NCBI RefSeq assembly: GCF_963675165.1 | Contig: NC_087377.1 | Span: 13,006,632-13,070,631, forward strand | Reading direction: 5' to 3' | DNA: 64,000 nucleotides | Source of the DNA: Halichondria panicea | Lineage: Eukaryota > Porifera > Demospongiae > Suberitida > Halichondriidae | In this document: piece by piece, positions 1 through 10,436 of the stretch | Numbering within the stretch: position 1 is the stretch's first letter | Layout: the number at the start of each line of letters is the position of its first letter | Program-made: the position numbers and the translations under genes | Notes under the pieces: model-generated | What the model saw: the letters and a program-made list of their open reading frames with translations, nothing else | Told to the model about the DNA's origin: nothing | Database searches by the model: none

Positions 1-1439
1 CATTTCGCCCATATAGCACCTCATTTTTTTGTGTACATTAAAACTCTACTTTCGCAAAACGTAATTATATAAAAGTGTCGCCTTAAATCGAGGTTTTACG
101 GTAGTTAAGTTAGAATTTGATTCAGCAAGTAATCCCGAGGTGCGGGATAGGGTGGGGAATTTGACTTCCTCAATATACAAACTTTCAACAGTAATATCTA
201 GCCGCGTGTAGTCAAATCCCGGTGTTGTTAAGTGGGCCTGGGGGTATGGGAGGGGAAGTGGGGATTTTATTTCAACCAGGCTCCCAGAAGTGGGGCAGTT
301 GATATTGATGTAAATCTGGAATGACAGCTTATCGGAAGCCACGCCTTTAATCTTTGCATGTTATAGCAGATACTTCTAATTAAAGAACAATTGTCGTGGA
401 CTTAATTTTCGTGTAGGATACGAAACCAGCACCCCTTGAAAATTTCGCGCTATACTCATATTATACAGTATATTATAGTATGAACTAAATGTACAACGCG
501 AGCGTGCATTGTTTATTGATGGCAAGAGTTGTTTGTTAATTCTTAAGGCCACCACCATACACCAGGCAACTTTCAGACAATTCATTGCCTACATGTACAA
601 TGGTTGTAGGCAATTCATTGCCTCGTGTATGTTACACAATCTATTGTATGCAACTTGTTGCCTGAAGTTGATCCATGGTTAACTTCAGTCAACAGATTGC
701 CTGAGTGATCAAATTTGTTATATTACTAAACCACACTACCTATGCCGTCATAATTATCTGAACACGTATCAAAGTGGCCATTTGTGAGTGGCAGAGATTA
801 GTGAACTGATCAAGTTGTATGTAGTTTAAGGTAGTTAAACGTAGTTAACGAGGGAGCGGCCTTACCTCGAGGTAAGGGGCACACAGACATACGGGCGTAC
901 CCCTCCTTGCTAAGCTACCGCGCATGCGTAGCCTACACATGCAAGTACAGGAACTGTCTCACGAGCACACTGGCTGCTGCTCAATTTTCAAGCCTTCCCC
1001 CCCTCCCCCCCCCCCCCTCAGTCGGTTACCACCTATCACCTATTTCCATCTGATGATGTGATTACCGGGATGGGGCTGAATGAGGGCTCCTCAAAAATAA
1101 CTGTTATTTCAATACCCTGTTATAGTATGTAAAATTGCCAGCTATGGACACTCAGTCCTACAACTAGTACCTGAATGCAAAAAAGGGGGGGAAATTGGAG
1201 CTAGGAGGGGGATATTCCCCCTTTCCCCCCTGTATGACACTCTCTCAGGACTCCCCCAAAACCTAACCACAGCCATGTGACCTTCGACTTCTAGGGCGAC
1301 AGAATCCACGGGACACGTGACTCCAGCTTAGACCCGGTACTGCCAAAATGTTAATAATATCCGCGCACCAGATATGACACTCTAGTTATTGCAACACTCT
1401 TGCGACCGTAGTTAAATGAAGAGAGACCCTGCTTTTACT
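1..1439. other. Non-coding stretch with repeat fragments
   Basis: I see no supportable gene here. Bases 41-103 resemble, in inverted orientation, bases about 59626-59690, so both are probably pieces of one transposon. There are poly-C runs near 995-1018 and a G/C-run segment at about 1130-1240. That segment reappears inverted at 39395-39540 inside an intron of receptor gene B. Confidence 0.4.
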
Positions 1440-2490
1440 ATACCGTATAGCGGCAAATTTTTGCGTGTGCACATTTTCGCTATTTCGTTCCAGAGCCCTC
1501 AGCAGATATTTTCGTGGGTTTTGCTTTTCAATGCTAGGAAATCATCAATGCTAGGAAATCACACCATAGATATAAGAAGGGAGAGGGATGGGAAACGCTA
1601 CATAAATAGCATTGACGATCCGCGTTTCAGTCAATGTTTTCTTCTTTATTTCCTCCAGCCCATGCTTTTAGCTAGTACTAGGCTATAAACTAGCTACTGA
1701 GCTCCATGTATTAGCAATGGCTAGTGGAACAGTCACAACAAGGTAGCAGCAATAGTTGTGAGACCCCTCCAAGCAGTAAAAAGCAGCTTGGACAGGCAAA
1801 TTCTTGAGAGGAGCTCTGTCTGTATACTGTTGAGTATAGTCACAGACATGATAGGAAATGTAGCAAAGTTCTGTCGTAAATTACTGTGCCGATACGATGA
1901 ACCAACTATCAATGAATACAAAAAGACATTTACCTACATTCAATCATTGATATAACTTGGGTACACAAAAAGTCTGCTTGTCAAAACCAGAATATTACTC
2001 ACCAACCTAAAGCCAAGTGGCTTTGATTTTACTTGCATACAATTCCCAGCTACTTAAGAAAAAGGGAATCATTAATATTTTGGGCTGTAGTCACAGCCTC
2101 TCCTTGTAGAAGGTACACAAAGCCACTAGATAACCGAAACGATAATACTTGGTGAGATACACAACGCTTCTATATGAGGCGTGGATGCTCAGCACAGGAC
2201 TAAAAGTCCCAGTGGGGAGCTGCGAATGATAGTAATAACATTTCCCGCTTGGTTGGCGGGGTGTCTAAAGGCGAAACGCGGATTAACTTTTGGCATTACA
2301 CAGAAGTGATTGTGCGCACGTGCTCCGTTTCCCATCCCTCTCTCTTCTTATATCTATGATCACACCCACCAATAGCTTTGCATGTGAAATACTGGTGTGT
2401 GGGAGTTTATCCATTTTCGCGTTAACTACTCTGCCCTTGAAAAACGCAAAATGTTGCATTCCACGAAAATTTCCTGCTATACGCTATCAA
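1440..2490. mobile_element. MITE with ACCGTATAGC-type ends, split by an insertion
   Basis: The two ends match the ends of shorter, uninterrupted copies at 5371-5578 and 45125-45342. They share an end motif like ACCGTATAGCGGGAAATTTT and an internal stretch about a short inverted spacer. This copy is interrupted by the separate inverted-repeat element at 1565-2358, so the two halves lie about 800 bases apart. The assignment rests on comparison with the two intact copies. Confidence 0.55.
1565..2358. mobile_element. Nested inverted-repeat transposon
   Basis: Terminal inverted repeats of about 33 bases begin CATAGATATAAGAAG at the left and end with the complement at the right. Both sides are flanked by the duplicated bases ATCACAC (1558-1564 and 2359-2365). 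The element sits inside an older MITE. The 7-8 base duplication suggests a hAT-like or similar cut-and-paste element. No transposase is visible. Confidence 0.65.
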
Positions 2491-3162
2491 GTCCAATCAT
2501 TAATCCATTTTTCGGTCCAATAGACTCTATTTCAATAATTTCCTCTCCTTTTCCTTAGTGCCGTAACCAGTAGAACAGAGCTAAGGACTTGTTTCTCATC
2601 CCCCTGCCTTACCTACTTTGAGCCTGGTCAATTTACCTTGAAAACATACCGGTTGCTCATCACAAGACTCATTGTTGACCTTTGACCTGCTACTAGCAGT
2701 GATTTAGTCAAGCACGTGATCTAGCACATAGCCATAGCTAGCCGCTAAGATAGCTAGCTATAGTATCAAAAGAAGACTGGCTGCTAATTATCTTGCAAAA
2801 GAAGGTCTGCGTGATTACAGACACTCCTGCAGACACTCATAGTACATTTGTACACTACTGGTCTACTGTATATGATGCCTGAAACTTCAGCAACTAATTT
2901 TAAAACAAACTATTAAAACAGGAAGTGACTTCATAATTAATAGACCACAACTTCTGGTACCGGCCTGCCGGGTGCTCTGAATAGTAGAGGGGGGATGAGA
3001 AACACGTAATTGATAGAACTTTTAACCACTATTTTTACCACTATTTTTAAAGATCAGGGTACAAGTAATAGTTGTACCATAATAATAAGTAATAGTTGTA
3101 CCATGGATATCAAGGGTGTATTGGATTTGCCCCCAAGGGAATACATACAACTGCTTGAGGTA
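2491..3162. other. Non-coding spacer
   Basis: No gene, clear repeat or RNA was recognised. The sequence is AT-rich with scattered TAGCTAGC words, which are common throughout the window. Confidence 0.3.
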
Positions 3163-3473
3163 CAGTAGAACCTCGATTATCCGGACACCTTGGTTCCAGA
3201 GACAGCCCGGATAACTGAATATACCGTATAATCGAATAGATAAACCACGCCTTAATTGATCCACCCACTTTATTGATAAACAGCAGTGCCACACATGGTT
3301 GTCTGCGCATGCGCATGCGCAGAAGATAAGCAGACCTGTCTCCATAGTAACAGCTGCAATGCGCATGCACATTCCAAGGACACGCCCATTTTCAAATCTG
3401 ATTAAACAGAAACTTCCAAGCCAGATAATCGAGGTTCCGGATAATGGAGGGCCGGATAATGGAGGTTCTACTG
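3163..3473. mobile_element. Tc1/mariner (pogo-like) MITE
   Basis: The ends are CAGTAGAACCTCGATTATCC and its diverged complement, and the element is flanked by TA on both sides (3161-3162 and 3474-3475). A TA duplication and a CAGT-type terminus are features of the Tc1/mariner/pogo superfamily. It is too short to encode a transposase. A truncated relative is visible near 47970-48060. A 166-residue minus-strand frame crosses this element and is therefore not a gene. Confidence 0.7.
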
Positions 3474-3484
3474 TAGTACAATGA

Positions 3485-3995
3485 AAGCACCGCAGGTGCT
3501 GATGCCTCGGTGGAGATGCCAAAGCTACATAACATAAAGACTAATACACATGATAATTTTGCTGCATAAAAACTCAGAGAGTGGGTAATGAATGACCATG
3601 ATTGTTGTTAAAACGATCGATGCCAAAAGTTCAAGTCTAAAATTAATGGCTGCCGTCTGCAGAGCCTTGCAGCTCTCTTCTCACTCTTTCAGCTACCAAT
3701 AGCTAGCGTTCTAGTGCAGAGCTAACTACTAAGTGGAGTAGCAACACTCGATAAACAAGTTTGGCTACGTGCTCTTCTGAAAAGGCTGCAATGGCATTCC
3801 AAGTAAGCAAAACTAGGCATAACTCGAGAACGAAGCATTATTTTGCAAATCCACGAATTAAAATCCAAGTAAACATGACTAGAAGCCTATAGAAACTCTT
3901 ACTTGCACTTGATTCATCCTTGAGCAGCTGTAGCAGTCTACACACACACACAGACACACAAACACACTACCGTATACCTCGCTTGCGCATGCACA
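3485..3995. repeat. Dispersed repeat family R1, copy 1
   Basis: This roughly 500-base unit starts near AAAGCACCGCAGGTGCTGAT and ends near an AC-rich tract followed by CTACCGTATACCTCGCTTGC. Two more copies in the same orientation lie at 9942-10473 and 49372-49949. Its family is not identified and no coding capacity was seen. Confidence 0.65.
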
Positions 3996-4050
3996 TATAT
4001 CCATGGTACAGGTAGCTTGTAATGAACACATAATTATTACAATTAGAAGC

Positions 4051-4255
4051 TGTTATCCAACCCATTTACAACTGAGTAGTAGTAAACACTCTTTGATCTC
4101 TGTCGTGCATGCACTGTGCACATTTTGTGTGGTGTGCTTGCACTTGACAAACCACATTTACAACTTCAGACACCCACTTCCAATAGGGTCAGGTAGTTTT
4201 AGTGAATCTGATTGGATATTGACTTCACAATGTGATCCAAGTGCGTCACAGTAGT
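4051..4255. repeat. Dispersed repeat shared with 19222-19415
   Basis: The two stretches share long blocks, such as GTGCATGCACTGTGCACATT-like and CACTTGACAAACCACATTTA. They are in the same orientation, with small indels. Type is unknown. Confidence 0.5.
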
Positions 4256-4618
4256 GTCCTAAGGGGTGTGTCGGCAAGTTACAAGAAATTAAGAATGGTT
4301 ACTAAAATAGCTAGCTTCTTTAACAGCTCTTTCTGACTATTGTAGCTAGCGCTTTAGTGCAAGGCTAACTTATAATTATGTTGAATAGAAAGTTTGTGCG
4401 AACAGATGATGCTATAAAAGATTCTGAAGAGGCCTTCAATGTGAGTCAAATAGTCATAACTCGAGAAAGAAGCTTTAGTTTGCTAATCCACGAATGGCTA
4501 GAAGCCTATAGAAGCTGTCAGTTTTTGTTGCATTGCAACCGTTGATCAGTTACAGCTGGAATACACACACAGTCAGCTTTACCATATCCCTTGTGCGGCT
4601 ACGCCTTGAGGCATAATG
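4256..4618. repeat. Dispersed repeat family R2, copy 1
   Basis: This copy ends at a GTGCGGCTACGCC...GAGGCATAAT motif. Other copies are at 10620-11032, 15362-15660 (reverse), 32540-33541 and 51475-52233. The family contains a CA-repeat followed by a GC-rich quasi-palindromic end. No protein is encoded. Confidence 0.6.
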
Positions 4619-4748
4619 AAAGAATCGCAATGCCTACCCAGACTGCACTGAGAGTGAGATGGGGTGAGGCTGCTTGCTTGCAACTGGCTTGGTTGAAAAA
4701 GTCTGAGAAATCTGTGCTCCAGAATTCCATGTTCATGTTGCGGTAGCC

Positions 4749-5339
4749 TAGACTCGCCAGCCAGCCCTTCCTCGGGGTAAGGGACTGGTGGATTGCCTAT
4801 CTGAGAGTTGTGCCGTTACCTGAATCTGGTAATGACCAATCAGAGTGCAGTATCAATGTCATGTGACATTCTTACGCCCACAGTATCGCTTAGTTAGTTT
4901 CTTTGTGGTACAATGCATGATAATAACAAAATAATGGATGGGCAAGACTGTGCTAGTGCAAGATTAAGCGACCAAGCAGAGCTTATCAATCAAGCTGCAA
5001 TTGAGACAAATCCTCCAGTGACTTTAGTATGTAGATGATTTGCACCACTTGTCTTACATTGGAGAAAATCTTTCCAGTCTGAAAGTATGTGGGGATGGAA
5101 AGGGCTTGCCTTCTACCACCAGTTCTCATGGTTTCTTGGTTTCTCTGACAAACTAAGCAAGGGGAGCTTATTTGTAATTGTGTATAAGCCATTTGCAACC
5201 CACGCATATCAGATATTACAAACCACATGATGATGTCATACACGGATGTCATGCAACTCATTAAAATTCCACCGGCACAACTCTCAGATAGGCAATCCAC
5301 CAGTCCCTTACCCCGAGGAAGGGCTGGCTGGCGAGTCTA
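4749..5339. mobile_element. Mutator-like MITE with 9-base target duplication
   Basis: Long inverted repeats of about 68 bases begin TAGACTCGCCAGCCAGCCC. A perfect 9-base duplication GCGGTAGCC flanks the element (4740-4748 and 5340-5348). A 9-base duplication with long terminal repeats is typical of Mutator/MULE elements. The interior holds a plausible first coding exon on the plus strand (4913-5026), so it may be a gene-capturing, Pack-MULE-like element. No transposase is present. Confidence 0.75.
4913..5026 (+). CDS. Possible captured first exon inside the Mutator-like element
   Basis: An ATG opens 38 codons (MHDNNKIMDGQDC at the start, then an acidic, glutamine-rich stretch). It runs to a GTATGT donor at 5027, just before the frame closes. 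Composition is protein-like and unlike the surrounding repeats. It lies entirely inside the element at 4749-5339, so it may be a host exon carried by the element or a remnant of its own gene. No partner exon was found. The function is not recognised, and chance remains possible. Confidence 0.3.
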
Positions 5340-5370
5340 GCGGTAGCCTTGAATCCACGCTGATCAAAAT

Positions 5371-5578
5371 ACCGTATAGCAGGAAATTTTCGTGGAGGTG
5401 CAAAATTTCGCGTTTTTCGAGGGCAGATCGATCGAGTAGTTAACGCGAAAATTAAAACTGGTATAAACTCCCATGCACCGGTATTTCAGTATTTCACATG
5501 CAAAGCTATTGGTGGGTGTGGTTTCCTGGCATTGAAACGCGAACATTTGCATCTGTGAAAATTTCCCGCTATACGGTA
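5371..5578. mobile_element. MITE with ACCGTATAGC-type ends, intact copy
   Basis: A short element whose ends are ACCGTATAGCAGGAAATTTT and the complement of TTTCCCGCTATACGGTAT. It is the same family as 1440-2490 and 45125-45342. It is too short to code and its superfamily is unclear. Confidence 0.65.
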
Positions 5579-6218
5579 TATACGTATTTTAATCGGCGTG
5601 GATTCGAAGCTAATGTTGCAGTAGCATGCAGTTGCAAACCAGAGGAGGTTGGCCATGAGTCATTCCTAAGGTCTCTGCTCACGTTACCATAGATACCGAA
5701 CAATTCTAAAAAGTTATGGCTACTCTTGCTTTGCTGAGCTTATAACACCAAAGAAAGAAAGAAAGAAGGAAGAGACAAACAAAAAGGAGAGCTTGCCTTT
5801 CTAAGTCGCGTGACGGTAGACAAGTGGTAGACAGGTGAAAATGAACGTGGGCAATCACTAACTGGGCGGAGCCTGACAGAGCAAAAAGCTACAGCATGCC
5901 TACGCATTGCAAACTCTAACATAAAAGCTGTTAGCATCCTAGATAGTGTGCCAGAATCAAGTGTGGAGACATCGTAGACGATATCAAGATCTAGATCTCA
6001 TTTATTTTCCTGGGTTCAGAACAGACCCACTTGACTAGTAGATACAGCAGTATAGTCTACTCTAGTCTTTCTAGTCTTTTATACTTACTCTACTGACTAA
6101 AGGTCTCACGAAGGCTGTTCCTCCAATTTTCCTCTTCTTAATTCTTGATCTTATTGTGACAAAGAACAGAAAAAGGAGGGCCTGCGAAGGAGGCTATATT
6201 ATATATGTATCTATATTA
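5579..6218. other. Non-coding spacer
   Basis: No supportable gene was seen. A short purine-rich run (about 5750-5790) and a polypyrimidine stretch near 6060-6080 are the only notable features. Confidence 0.3.
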
Positions 6219-7500
6219 CAGTAGACACTCGCTGTTCCGTCTCTCTGAAGTACAGCCACCTCGATATACCGGCCGTTTGGTTTGGCATGGAATGCTAGCT
6301 AGATGTTTACTGCACAACTCACCCTAAAGTACGGCCACTCGCTATTCCGCATACTGGCCAGTGCTGGCTGCCCCAAACTATATGTTTCAATGTAATTTTA
6401 TACGTTTGTTACGGCCAGATATGACGTTTTAGGTGTGGTTTGGTAGAATTACACTTAATAGTGAGCAGAATGATTCGATCATTATCCTCGAGACAAGAAC
6501 AAATTACAGTGCTCCAACCAAAGAGACTGGAACTTTTATACAGCTCTATCAGTATAATATTTAAGATAAACTGGTTGATAGGGATGTATTATTATAGTAT
6601 ATAAGACAGATACCTTGAGTTATAGCCAGCACAGTACAACAGAAGCAAAGAACAGAGCAAAGTTAATATGTTTTGTGTGTAAAAACGCCATCTTGTTTTG
6701 ACGTTTCAATGGCTTTGACACGCCCTCCATGATGTTTGATGACAGAAACAATTGTGCAGTTGGAAGGTAGGCTCACATGAGCTTTGGATGTAGCAAATAA
6801 TAACAGGATGATTTATGATGTCATAAATCAGGGAAATTCATTGCTTACGTCAGCAAAAGTAGCAAAACAAGAAATTTGTGCAAGAAGGGCTGCTCTAGCA
6901 ACGAAGAGACTCTTGCAGTTTCTCTAAAGGTAGGTAGATGAAAACTACACTATTATAGTACATGCTCATCAAAAATCAGACCTTAACTAGCATAAACTCA
7001 AAAATTCTATGCCTAACATATTTACTACCACAAAACAACTAGGTACAGTATTTCTCAGTACTTACTAGTGTCTAAGACTTCCGCTGAGGCTTAAAAGTTG
7101 AGCAACATATTGTAGTTCATGCACAAAAAAATTCAGATCTTAACTCAAAGAAATAGGCTAGTTCTATGCCTAACATATTTTCGTCAGTGCTCTTCTTCAG
7201 GAAGCCATCTTGTAGTGATGATGTAATATGATGTAACAGGAGGTGGTCCAAGAGAAGCGCCAATACTTTATCTTTCAATACCTGTACTCATATTGAACAA
7301 AACACTTATACTTTTAAAGATATGAACTGAAATGTGAAAAATAAAAAGTTCCAGTCTCTTTGGTTGGAGCACTGTAGCTAGTCATTAGATTCGAGGTAAG
7401 GTCGTTTTTAAGCCTTGGCTATTTCCTGAAATACAGCCACCTCGCTATTCCGGCCAAGCTGCACTGTCCCAAGGGTGACCGGAATAACGAGAGTCTACTG
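6219..7500. mobile_element. Tc1/mariner-type element (family T), carrying a nested element
   Basis: The ends are CAGTAGACACTCGCTGTTCC and the complement of CGAGAGTCTACTG, flanked by TA (6217-6218 and 7501-7502). Subterminal sequence is shared with an intact 400-base copy at 19658-20057 and a truncated copy at 17640-17940. The interior is interrupted by a second TA-flanked element (6507-7374), so about 410 bases belong to the outer unit. It is non-autonomous. Confidence 0.75.
6507..7374. mobile_element. Nested TA-flanked inverted-repeat element
   Basis: Terminal inverted repeats of about 31 bases begin CAGTGCTCCAACCAAAGAGA, with TA at both sides (6505-6506 and 7375-7376). It inserted into the element at 6219-7500, which is therefore older. 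The interior of about 800 bases has no convincing frame. Confidence 0.75.
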
Positions 7501-7502
7501 TA

Positions 7503-8495
7503 TCCTACAGTTGTTGACCAATGAGATAAATTATAGTGGTGACGTAAGTGTGGTATAAGAAGCTTAGCAAGTCTGGAAAAGCTTGGAACTACATGTTCTT
7601 AAAACAATGAACAGAAATAAGAAAACTTAGCTAGCTAACTTGATCAGTCCAAAAGGGCTCACTTACTGGTGTGCAATTAATAATGCCTTAATTATTGTTA
7701 TGAGCATGCGCAGTGAGCTAGTGAAGCCATGAGCAGTGATAACTGCATGGGACATCCCCACAACAATTCAACATGTAAAATATGAATGGTATGAATTACA
7801 CTGAAAATTATACTCGTGCGTTTAATTATTGTGAATTCCCCCAAAATTTGCAACGCCCCCATGTTTTGTCCCGGAAATTTGGCTGGGAAAGTTGCCAATC
7901 AGATTGCGAAGGGTATAAAATTTTATGTTTGTGTGTACCTATACCCACGAATTTATTATCGCAGCATGCAGCTGCAAAAAGCCTGCTATTCCGCGAAAAA
8001 ATAACCTTTTTCCAGTGGTCTTTCCGTGAAAGTTTGTATATACCGTATGCTCCCACAGTTGTAAGTTTGTTTTCCCAGCCTGTGTTGTAATAATAATTAT
8101 AATGAATAATGACTGACCGAAGCAGAATCAATAAATCTTCTTTACTTGGCCTTAGCAGTATCTTATTCCATTTACTCATGCACAGCAGCAGCTCAAAGTC
8201 TGTGGTTCTTGCGAAAGTTTATAAAAGTCTTGTTATGACTTTCTAGACACTTGTGGTATGTATACCTACCATGCCTCATACGATGCTCAGGAGTGTGTAT
8301 AAAGGCCCTTTGCTACGGTAAACATATAGACTAGGAGAAGTGCTGAGTGAGCATGATTGGACCCTAACTCAGCACTTTTCCTAGTCTTAATCTGCTCAAT
8401 ACATATAGCACTGGAATGCTTTGGCCAGGCGACAATGCTGTATAAATGTGTGATTTGTAGGCCATTATAAGTATAATTGTTATATTCTTGTTTAG
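7503..8495. other. Upstream region of receptor gene A
   Basis: A signal-peptide exon for gene A would be expected here, but I could not find one with a matching phase-1 donor. Overlapping short frames at 7780-8180 occupy all three phases and look accidental. Confidence 0.3.
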
Positions 8496-8529
8496 GTGGT
8501 GACGTTTTATATTGCTGCACCAGTTATTG
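8496..8529 (+). CDS. Gene A: small hydrophobic exon before the Ig exon
   Basis: The 34-base exon lies between a TTTAG acceptor and a GTAAGT donor and reads VVTFYIAAPVI. It joins the next exon in phase 1 over a 63-base intron. It could be the end of a signal peptide or an upstream linker. It is short enough to be spurious. Confidence 0.35.
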
Positions 8530-10402
8530 GTAAGTACAGTAGTTATGGCTGTCCATCCCCATTCATTCAACTATCTTGTTTTTCATGTCTAGGTCAGGTG
8601 GAGTACATTAATTCAGATTTGAATTCTGCCGGCCGTAACTTTTCTTGTTCTAATGAAGTTGTCACATATACTTGCAGAGGGCAAGGAGGCACTCTCTTTG
8701 TAAATTCTCCACCATTGTTTAATCATCCTTTCGGCAGTACCGGTCTTGTTCCAAACGCTCAAGTATTCCCCTCTGCTCCAAATGTTGTTCTTAATCTTAT
8801 AAACAGATTTATGAACTCGTCGGGTACATATTATGATGTTAGTCTTCAAATCGAAGTATTGAGTGATGTGCGGATTAATGTTTCATGTTCTACGGATGTT
8901 CCTGGCCCTCTGAATGATTTTGTATTACCATTGATCCACGAGTGTGAGTTTCTCTAGTAATATGAGTAATTGTTAGCTGGTAATTCCGGGGGACAAAATT
9001 TTCGTGGTTGGAGCTCAGACAATGAATATTTTACCCACGAATGAAGCGACTGCCTACATTTACCTGCAGTGCAAGCAGCAACTACGAAAATATATTCCAC
9101 GAAGTGACTAAAATTAATATTGCTCAACCACGAATGTTTTGTCCCCGAAAATTGCCAGCTGTACGGTATTACATTATACCCGATAGAAGGTATTTTGAGG
9201 TTGCGTATTTACTAATGTACCACGAAATTTATACCCATGAATTATTAATTTTGGTTGTCCACAAAAATCGGCGAAACCCTTTTTAACAGTATTCCGCAAA
9301 AGTTTATACCCTCTTGCTATACGGTATTGCATTCTTAGAGTGCAATATGCATAAGTATACTTGTCCCGAATTAGCCAGCTAGATTTAGTACCCCTGTTTC
9401 TTGTCCCGAAAGGAAAATTCAAATATCCAGAAAGGGTTATGCAGGCATGAAGGCATGAAGCACCGCGCAGTGCCACAAATTTTTTATGGAAGCATAGATA
9501 ATTTAGACGATAGAAGCCTATTTAGCTATATATACGAACAGAAACACATGCATGAGGAGATGGAGCGACTTACTATGCATAATATTGCGGACTCAATATC
9601 GTCTAACCACATTTCCATGTGCTGTACATGTGCGGCTGATAACACAGCTCTTAGCGGTTTGACATAGTTCCATCTCCTCCTCATGTGCTTCTGATACAAA
9701 CGAGTGTGCAAGCGCACGCTTGCTAATGCCTCTCGCCATGTTTTTGCTTTCGCTCAAAAGTATTAGAGTGTACGTTGGCTTTGATTGTTTCACAAGAAAG
9801 GGGTTTCCACAGTTAATAGTGCATACTGATTGTGCTTGTAGCCAAGGCATAGTCAGTATAGTCTGTGAGATAAATGACAGAATTCAATCACAGAGAGTAG
9901 TATCTATAACAAGCAGTCTAAAAAGAGTTTAATCAATAAAAGCACCGCAGGTGCTGATGTCTCGGTGGAGATGCCAAAGCTACATAACATAAAGCTACTA
10001 ATAGCTTTTATACACATGATAAACAATTGCTGCATGCAAAAACTCAGGGAGTGGGTAATGATTGACCGTGATTGTTGTTAAAAACGATCGATGCCAAAAG
10101 TTCAAGTCTAGGCTGCATTAGCAGAGCCTTTGCAGCTCTTTTCTCACTCTTGCAGCTACCAATAGCTAGCGTTCTAGTGCAGAGCTAACTACTAAGTAGA
10201 GTAGCAACACTCGGTAAACAAGTTTGGCTACGTGCTCTTCTGAAAAGGCTGTAATGGCATTCCAAGTAAGCAAAACTAGGCATAACTCGAGAACGAAGCA
10301 TTATTTTGCAAATCCACGAATTAAAATCCAAGTAAACATGACTAGAAGCCTATAGAAACTCTTACTTGCACTTGATTCATCCTTGGAGCAGCTGTAGCAG
10401 TC

Positions 10403-10436
<34 letters not shown>

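Noticed and set aside
3022-3522. 166-codon minus-strand frame
   Set aside because: It runs straight through the TA-flanked MITE at 3163-3473 and has no splice context or domain.
5364-5552. Short frames over 5246-5692
   Set aside because: They lie in the MITE at 5371-5578. Similar frames appear in the other copies only because of shared sequence.
7782-8179. Several overlapping frames of 60-117 codons on both strands upstream of gene A
   Set aside because: They conflict with each other and none gives a signal peptide or a phase-1 donor compatible with gene A.
8496-8957. Single continuous frame read through the 63-base intron of gene A
   Set aside because: The intron length is a multiple of three, so the frame stays open, but GTAAGT and CTAG borders and the exon pattern of genes B and D support splicing.
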